30,000 bases of DNA from Geosiphon pyriformis (Eukaryota > Glomeromycota > Glomeromycetes > Archaeosporales > Geosiphonaceae). The translations under genes were made by a program, and so were the position numbers. Positions 24,913 through 30,000 of this stretch are shown piece by piece (position 1 is the first letter of the stretch; every line of letters starts with the position of its first letter). Under the pieces are notes generated by a model. The model had not been told where the DNA came from and did no database searches. It was given only the letters and a program-made list of their open reading frames with translations. Location: NCBI GenBank assembly GCA_016748015.1, contig JAAOMT010000563.1, positions 58,598 to 88,597 on the forward strand. The letters are read 5' to 3'.

Positions 24913-25593
24913 GAGAAGGGTGATTTCAGCGTCTCGGAAGGCGTTGAATTGAATTTGACCGGGTGTTTACCTTGGGTATGAAAGTTAGTAATTTATATAA
25001 AGAGGTCTCAAAAAGCCGGAAAGGTTACGCACGATTCCTTATTGTAATTTGCTAGTACTTCTAGGATAAGGGTTAACATATATTATATAGTACGGTACGC
25101 GTTCATAGAGATTAGTTTCCCATTCCATTCAATTCACCTATTTTTTTTACTTTTTACAATTTTTGTGGACAAATTTAGACTGAGAACAACATCATAATTT
25201 TCACTCACACACCATCACCAATTTTTTCCCTTGTAATAAAACCCTCGAAATTCCCAATCAAATTTTTTGTGGAAATAAAATTAAATGAAGCAATGAATCG
25301 GAAGTAAAAAAAATGTTATCACTCTAATTTTCAGGCCATCATTGAAATCAGTACATAAATATATCACGCCTTACTTTGATCCCAGAATACCGTGGGTTAT
25401 ATTACATTCAAACATTACATAATTAATGCTTATATGGATTTCAACCAAAAGTCTCATTTATAGTACATTGAAATTGGAGAAGCAGGTATTATAACATTAG
25501 ACAAGAGATTATTCTTTTTATCTATATCTCAAAGTGCCAACTATTGATGTGTCTATTAAATTAAAGAGGCTGAATTCTTTCTTTCTGCAATGA
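24913..25593. other. Intergenic region between convergent CUL1 and chitin deacetylase
   Basis: About 680 bp, AT-rich, holding the two 3' UTRs. No coding or RNA feature was recognised. Confidence 0.55.
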
Positions 25594-26730
25594 TTATAAC
25601 AATAGGTTGGAGATTATGGTAGTTATAAATAAAACAGAAATAAAGGAAAGAGGTAATAGCGAAGTTGCAAGGGAGCTTGCAGCAGTACCATCCTTGCTAG
25701 CACTATCACTAGCACTGTTACTTGAATCTTGCGGACTGTCCGAGGTGCTGCCTTTGGTAGTCGTTGATGATGAAGTGGTATTAGAAGCTTTAATATTTGC
25801 CACATTTCCAGAAAGAGTTTGATAAGGATTTTGGTCACCGAGACAAGAGGCGATAGTTTGAGGCCGGTAACCAGCTTTTTTAATTATAGGAACAATAATT
25901 GGTACAGCATTAACAGCAATTCTATGAATATCATGTTCAAGAGAACAAACACCACGTCCAGAATTAGGTGTTTGCATCCAATTTGTGAGATTAGAGACAA
26001 TCCAATCAGGATTGAATTTTGTTCCACTTGCAGCGGAGAAGTCACCACTATCGAAACTCCAGCCGACTATAATATATCCTAACAATTTCATAATGGCGCG
26101 AACCCGATTATCAATATCACCCTGAGGAGGACGCATATATTTGGGAACGATACCAGTCGAATCTTTGATGATTTTTTCGGTCCAAAGCATTTCAGCAATA
26201 ATTTCTTCGTTGGTTTGAGTGGTTAAGGGAGTATGAGACCAAGTGTGAACACCGATCTGATGTCCAAGTTGTAAAGTTTTGTTCAGAGTGGCCGGAAATT
26301 CGACCACACGTGATCCAACAATAAAGAATGTTGCTTTGATTTGAAGAGTATCAAGTATCTTCAAGAGATTTCCGGTTTCTGATGAGGCCGGACCATCATC
26401 AAAAGTAAGGCCCCAATCATTTTTATTCGGGCAAAAGAAAACATCATCTTTTGATTCACAATGATCACAACTCCAGGCACAGTTCGGATTGCTTGCGCCT
26501 TTTGGTGGGCAGTCACTTATAGATTTTCTTACTGGAATATTTGGAATTTGGGTCATATCAATTTTACGGAACCAAGGTTGATTAATTGGTGGTGGAGCAT
26601 CCATTGGTGGCCACCCTGTTAATTGCGCTTGCTTGCTTCCAGGAATAGAAACAGCAGGGGGATCGGCAGCCATCGCCGTAACAGTCAAACTAAGAAAAGC
26701 TAAAAACAGATGGTTCAACTTCATTTTCAC
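25594..26730 (-). CDS. Secreted, GPI-anchored chitin deacetylase-like CE4 polysaccharide deacetylase (378 aa, one exon)
   Basis: A signal peptide (KLNHLFLAFLSLTVTAMA, cut near residue 21) is followed by a Cys-containing N-terminal part. The NodB/CE4 domain carries its motifs in order: TFDDGP at 109-114 (catalytic base and metal Asp), HTWSH at 162-166 (metal His pair), RPPQGD at 200-205, WSFDSGDF at 224-231 and LEHDIH at 264-269. The tail is a Ser/Thr/Asp-rich linker ending in a hydrophobic segment (SFISVLFITTIISNLLL), as in GPI-anchored proteins. Such enzymes remove acetyl groups from wall chitin to give chitosan. Glutamine at 203 replaces the aromatic residue usual in motif 3. It is the only complete gene here without an intron. 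Confidence 0.92.
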   Translation of the reverse strand: MKMKLNHLFLAFLSLTVTAMAADPPAVSIPGSKQAQLTGWPPMDAPPPINQPWFRKIDMTQIPNIPVRKSISDCPPKGASNPNCAWSCDHCESKDDVFFCPNKNDWGLTFDDGPASSETGNLLKILDTLQIKATFFIVGSRVVEFPATLNKTLQLGHQIGVHTWSHTPLTTQTNEEIIAEMLWTEKIIKDSTGIVPKYMRPPQGDIDNRVRAIMKLLGYIIVGWSFDSGDFSAASGTKFNPDWIVSNLTNWMQTPNSGRGVCSLEHDIHRIAVNAVPIIVPIIKKAGYRPQTIASCLGDQNPYQTLSGNVANIKASNTTSSSTTTKGSTSDSPQDSSNSASDSASKDGTAASSLATSLLPLSFISVLFITTIISNLLL

Positions 26731-27392
26731 GAATGAAAGGTTGGTTTTGAGGAGATTGAAAACTATGAATTTTCCTTTTTTCTATAAAGGTAATATTCCC
26801 AATTAGTGAGTGAGTGAGGCTCCCAGGTGATGAATGAAATCAGCGGTTTTTAAGGTTGCAATTTCACTTGACAAGTAAGATTTGGACCAGCCACTTGAGC
26901 AAGAGTTTTAGGAGAGAAGTGAGAAGAGGGTGGTGGGATTTAAGTGAGAGAGCGTTAGGAAAGGAAAGGAAAGGAAAGGAAAGGAAAGAGAAGGGAAGAG
27001 AAGGGAGCGGAAAGAGAATGGAGTGGGAAGAAAGGAAGGAGTCAATGATTGAAAGGACTGAAAAGGATGGAGTATAAATGAACAAACCACTTGAAATGAG
27101 AAAATCATTTTTTTATATAGATGAATCTTAGCTGCTGCATGCTAATAATTATTTTCGTTTTTCCGGTAATACATTGTACACAAATTTGGAACCACATTTA
27201 ATCACGGTTAGGCCGAACACGCATTTATAATTTATATTTTGTTTGTGACAAAAGGATTTATTTTAGTCACTGATCAATTGTTTATTATTTTGGTTGACGA
27301 ACCAAATTTTGATGACATAAGAGTTTAGATTTTCAATAAATGAAATACGTTATTGGTGTTGAAAAAAAAAAATTTTGTCAAACAATTTTCAA
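26731..27392. promoter_or_regulatory. Divergent upstream region of chitin deacetylase and XPA/RAD14, with polypurine tract
   Basis: The spacer holds both promoters. A nearly pure purine tract on the plus strand spans about 26945-27065, including AAAGG repeated about six times (26959-26988). No coding signal. Specific promoter elements could not be resolved. Confidence 0.55.
26959..26988. repeat. AAAGG pentanucleotide microsatellite
   Basis: About six uninterrupted AAAGG units at the core of a longer polypurine stretch, 230-260 bp upstream of the chitin deacetylase start. Confidence 0.85.
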
Positions 27393-28578
27393 ATGACTTC
27401 TTTACCCGATAACAAAAATAATGCGAAAGATCCAACCATACGTCCTCTGAAAAAATTTCAAAATTATGTCGATTACGATTTTTCTAAAATGCGTGATTCT
27501 CATGGGGGGTTTTTATTTGACGAAGAGGAAAATGTGACGGGAGGCAAGCAAAAGAAACGAAAATGGCAACCTGTTTTTCAAGAGGATCCAAGAAATGGTA
27601 AATTCATGTTGGTTGAAAATTTTTCAGGAGAAAAATTTAGTCTTTTTTTACACTAGATTTAAGTATGGATATATCAAAAAATCCTAAATGTAACGAGTGT
27701 AAAGAATCAGTTGACCTTGATTACCAAATTAAAGAAAATTTCGGTGTATTGGTCTGCATTGAATGTAGAAAAAGTCACACAGATAAATATAGTTTGTTGA
27801 CAAAAACCGAGGCAAAGGAGGTAAGTAATTAGAGCAAAAGACACTTATAAGCTTTGAAGTAAAAAATTTTTAGTTACTAATTATTTTACATTGGTATATG
27901 TAGGATTATCTGTTGACTGATTGTAAGTTTTTCTCTCAATATATTTAGGATTAGTTGGCTAGTTTATTTTAAAAAGATTTTTATTGTTGCAATTTTACAC
28001 AGCTGAACTTCGAGATAGCGAGGTATTGCCTCATTGGTTAAAACCTAATCCTCGTAAAGCGACCTGGAATAGCATGATGCTATACCTTCGGATGCAAGTA
28101 AGTCTTCCATATTAAATTAAATAATTTTACTTTACAATTATTCCCAATCGAAAAAAGTTGAATATCACTAAATAACATCAATCGTGTACTATATTCGAAC
28201 TTAAAAAATCAAGGTCGAGGAGTTTGCATTTAAAAAATGGGGTGGTGAGGAAGGTCTCGATAAGGAATATGAACGACGAGTAGCAGATAAACAGAAAAAA
28301 AAAGAAAAACAGTTTAAAAAGAAAATCTCTGGTGAGATTTTTTCAAGATTTTTATTAAAAAATATTCTTCATAATATCTTTTTATTACATTACATTACAT
28401 TAAATTATATCATTTTAAAGATCTAAGAAAACGTACCCGAACTGACGAAGTTGAAAGAAGCAGATCAAGTAGTATTCATAAGCATGATTGGGGTGACTCT
28501 GTACTGAATCCTGAAACAGAAATATCTACGCAAACTTGTAACACTTGTGGTTTGAAGATTGAAGTTGTTGAGTTTTGA
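27393..28578 (+). CDS. RAD14: XPA/Rad14 nucleotide excision repair protein (252 aa, six exons)
   Basis: Exons: 27393-27597, 27657-27820, 27904-27922, 28003-28097, 28214-28331, 28421-28578; the 759 nt close in frame. RPLKKFQNYVDYDFSKMRDSHGGF opens the XPA core. The zinc finger follows with Cys80, 83, 102 and 105 (NPKCNEC, then VCIEC). Next are HTDKYSLLTKTEAKE, DYLLTD|SELRDSEVLPHWLKPNP, TWNSMMLYLRMQVEEFAFKKWG and EEGLDKEYERR, all XPA signatures. The C-terminus, HDWGD then TCNTCGLKIEVVEF, also matches. XPA verifies damaged DNA and holds the pre-incision complex with RPA and TFIIH. The third exon is only 19 nt. The first intron (59 nt) was chosen because it alone joins EDPRN to DLSMDISKNPKC in frame. 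Confidence 0.94.
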
Positions 28579-29128
28579 TTTTATTCAATGTTTTTGATTC
28601 TTGATTTTCCTTTAAAAATATTTGTATATATATACATATATATATATATCATTTAAATGCAAGTTTTTCCGGTTATTAATACTAATAATCTAAATGAATT
28701 GAGAGTGATATTGTGGATTATCACTTTTTATAATCAAAAACAATGAATTCTGTGAAGACTTTTATTCTTTATCAGAGACTCTTTGGAAAACATTAATTTT
28801 CGGAGAGCATAAACAAAAAATGTCTTTTCTCAAATTTTCTTCCGGGAATTTTAAAAAGAAGATAATAAAAAAATAGATATAATTTTAATTAATTTGTAGC
28901 ATTTAAAGATAATGTTTTTAATTTTAATTAAATACAAAAAAATAAAAGTTTTAATATGATTAATAAAAAATATTTACACTTTTATTGATTTTTGGATCAA
29001 TTCAAAAACCAAACCAAACCAAATTTGAATTTCAATGTAAAAACATTAATTTTTGATATATTAATAATTAAATGGTATTAAATAATAATTTCGAAGCTTT
29101 TTTAAAAATTTTACTTTTTAACAATAAC

Positions 29129-29168
<40 letters not shown>

Positions 29169-29354
29169 TATTAATGTAAAAATGTGATAAAAATAATTAT
29201 TGTTTACATAAATTATAAATAATTATATCTTTTAAATAAAATATTATTTAAATATTTTTAAATAGATAAATTTATCTGGGTGGTTAGTTACCGTCTAAAA
29301 AGCGCACTATCCTCTTTTACTTTAGAATATGTATACGATTGATTTATATACATC

Positions 29355-29434
<80 letters not shown>

Positions 29435-29775
29435 TAATAATAATAATAATAATAATTGTATTCAACTCATTTATGATAATAAAGCAATTTAAAAAATAAA
29501 ATAAAGTCTAAATACTTTTATCATATTAAAACTTTAAAATAAAATTTTTTAAATAAATACTACTTTATTTTATTGAAGGTAAATAAAGTATATTTGAAAA
29601 TTCCAATAAAAGAAAGTTAGTATATTAATTTACATAATAGGAAAAATCAATGAATTAACCGATTATCACTTATAATTTATATAAATTAACCTTTTGAGAA
29701 ATCAACAATCTTTGCAATTAAAAGAAGATTTGTATAAACTGAAATATTATTATTATTATCTTGGATAATTTGTTG
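28579..29775. other. AT-rich intergenic region with trinucleotide microsatellites
   Basis: No gene signal. It contains a TATATA-type run near 28626-28650, an (AAT)n tract at about 29120-29168 and a longer (AAT)n tract at about 29358-29456, the latter interrupted once by AAC. Confidence 0.7.
29358..29456. repeat. (AAT)n microsatellite, about 33 units
   Basis: Direct reading shows about 99 bp of AAT repeats with one AAC interruption. A shorter tract of the same motif lies at about 29120-29168. Confidence 0.9.
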
Positions 29776-29957
29776 TTAATCTATTTCTGAGGTTGCTGTT
29801 GTCGAGGGTTTTGCTATCTCGTCACGTTTATTAGTTTTTTTAAGGAATTTTATATATTTTGAAAAAATTCCTAAAGGTTTTTTTGTCTCCACAAGAACAT
29901 TTTCTGAAGATTTTGTTGTAGAGTCGTCGCCTTCCACAATTTCTTTTACGGATTCGT
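29776..29957 (-). CDS. Last exon of an unrecognised gene (partial, continues past the right edge)
   Basis: The minus-strand exon follows an AATCTTTAG acceptor (29958-29966) and reads two bases plus 59 codons to TAA at 29778-29776. The peptide is charged and polar: ESVKEIVEGDDSTTKSSENV, then KKPLGIFSKYIKFLKKTNKRDE, ending TTATSEID. The codon pattern and composition differ from the surrounding AT-rich spacer, which supports real coding. No family was recognised. The intron before it carries an AATAAATAAT-type repeat reaching the window end. Confidence 0.6.
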
Positions 29958-30000
29958 CTAAAGATTAAAAATAATAAATAATAAATAATAAATAATAAAA

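Noticed and set aside
26856-27108. Open frames on both strands over the purine tract
   Set aside because: Simple-sequence artefacts (Arg/Lys/Glu or Ser/Phe/Leu runs) in a promoter region.

Overview
The window looks like nuclear DNA of a filamentous fungus, most probably an arbuscular mycorrhizal fungus (Glomeromycotina, Rhizophagus-like). The basis is AT-rich spacers with AAT microsatellites, intron-dense housekeeping genes with 60-110 nt introns, a decayed non-LTR retrotransposon, and two introns with U12-type (minor spliceosome) signals, which most fungi lack. The species is an inference. No organelle, bacterial or viral genes were seen.

Layout. 1-3340: a degraded LINE-like element on the minus strand, with an intact ORF1 (RRM plus CCHC knuckle), an endonuclease remnant and no reverse transcriptase. 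4202-6500 (+): a Brr6/Brl1-family nuclear envelope protein in seven exons, including a candidate AT-AC intron. 6818-8970 (-): a glycine-rich-domain (DUF1399/GRDP-like) protein in seven exons, ending in a Cys-Gly repeat. 9945-12367 (+): SLY1, an SM-family SNARE regulator. 13331-13977 (-): a three-exon cytochrome c oxidase VIIa-like gene found only by splicing short exons; its 350-nt last intron holds five hairpins with one shared loop sequence. 14369-17427 (-): Clf1/crooked neck splicing factor, 12 exons. 17847-18517 (+): MIX23/CCDC58-like protein. 19201-20359 (+): four-CBS-domain protein. 21145-24912 (+): cullin-1, 18 exons, first intron U12-like. 25594-26730 (-): GPI-type chitin deacetylase. 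27393-28578 (+): XPA/Rad14 repair factor. 29776-29957 (-): last exon of an unrecognised gene that runs off the right edge.

The genes are ordinary single-copy eukaryotic functions (vesicle fusion, splicing, respiration, ubiquitin ligation, wall modification, DNA repair) with no operon logic. They alternate in divergent and convergent pairs: GRDP/SLY1, Clf1/MIX23 and chitin deacetylase/XPA share divergent upstream regions. Exon joins were worked out by hand from GT/AG signals, reading-phase continuity and protein family patterns; every multi-exon model given here closes in frame. The unusual content is the intronic hairpin array, the two minor-type introns and the G-to-A/C-to-T pattern of decay in the retroelement.
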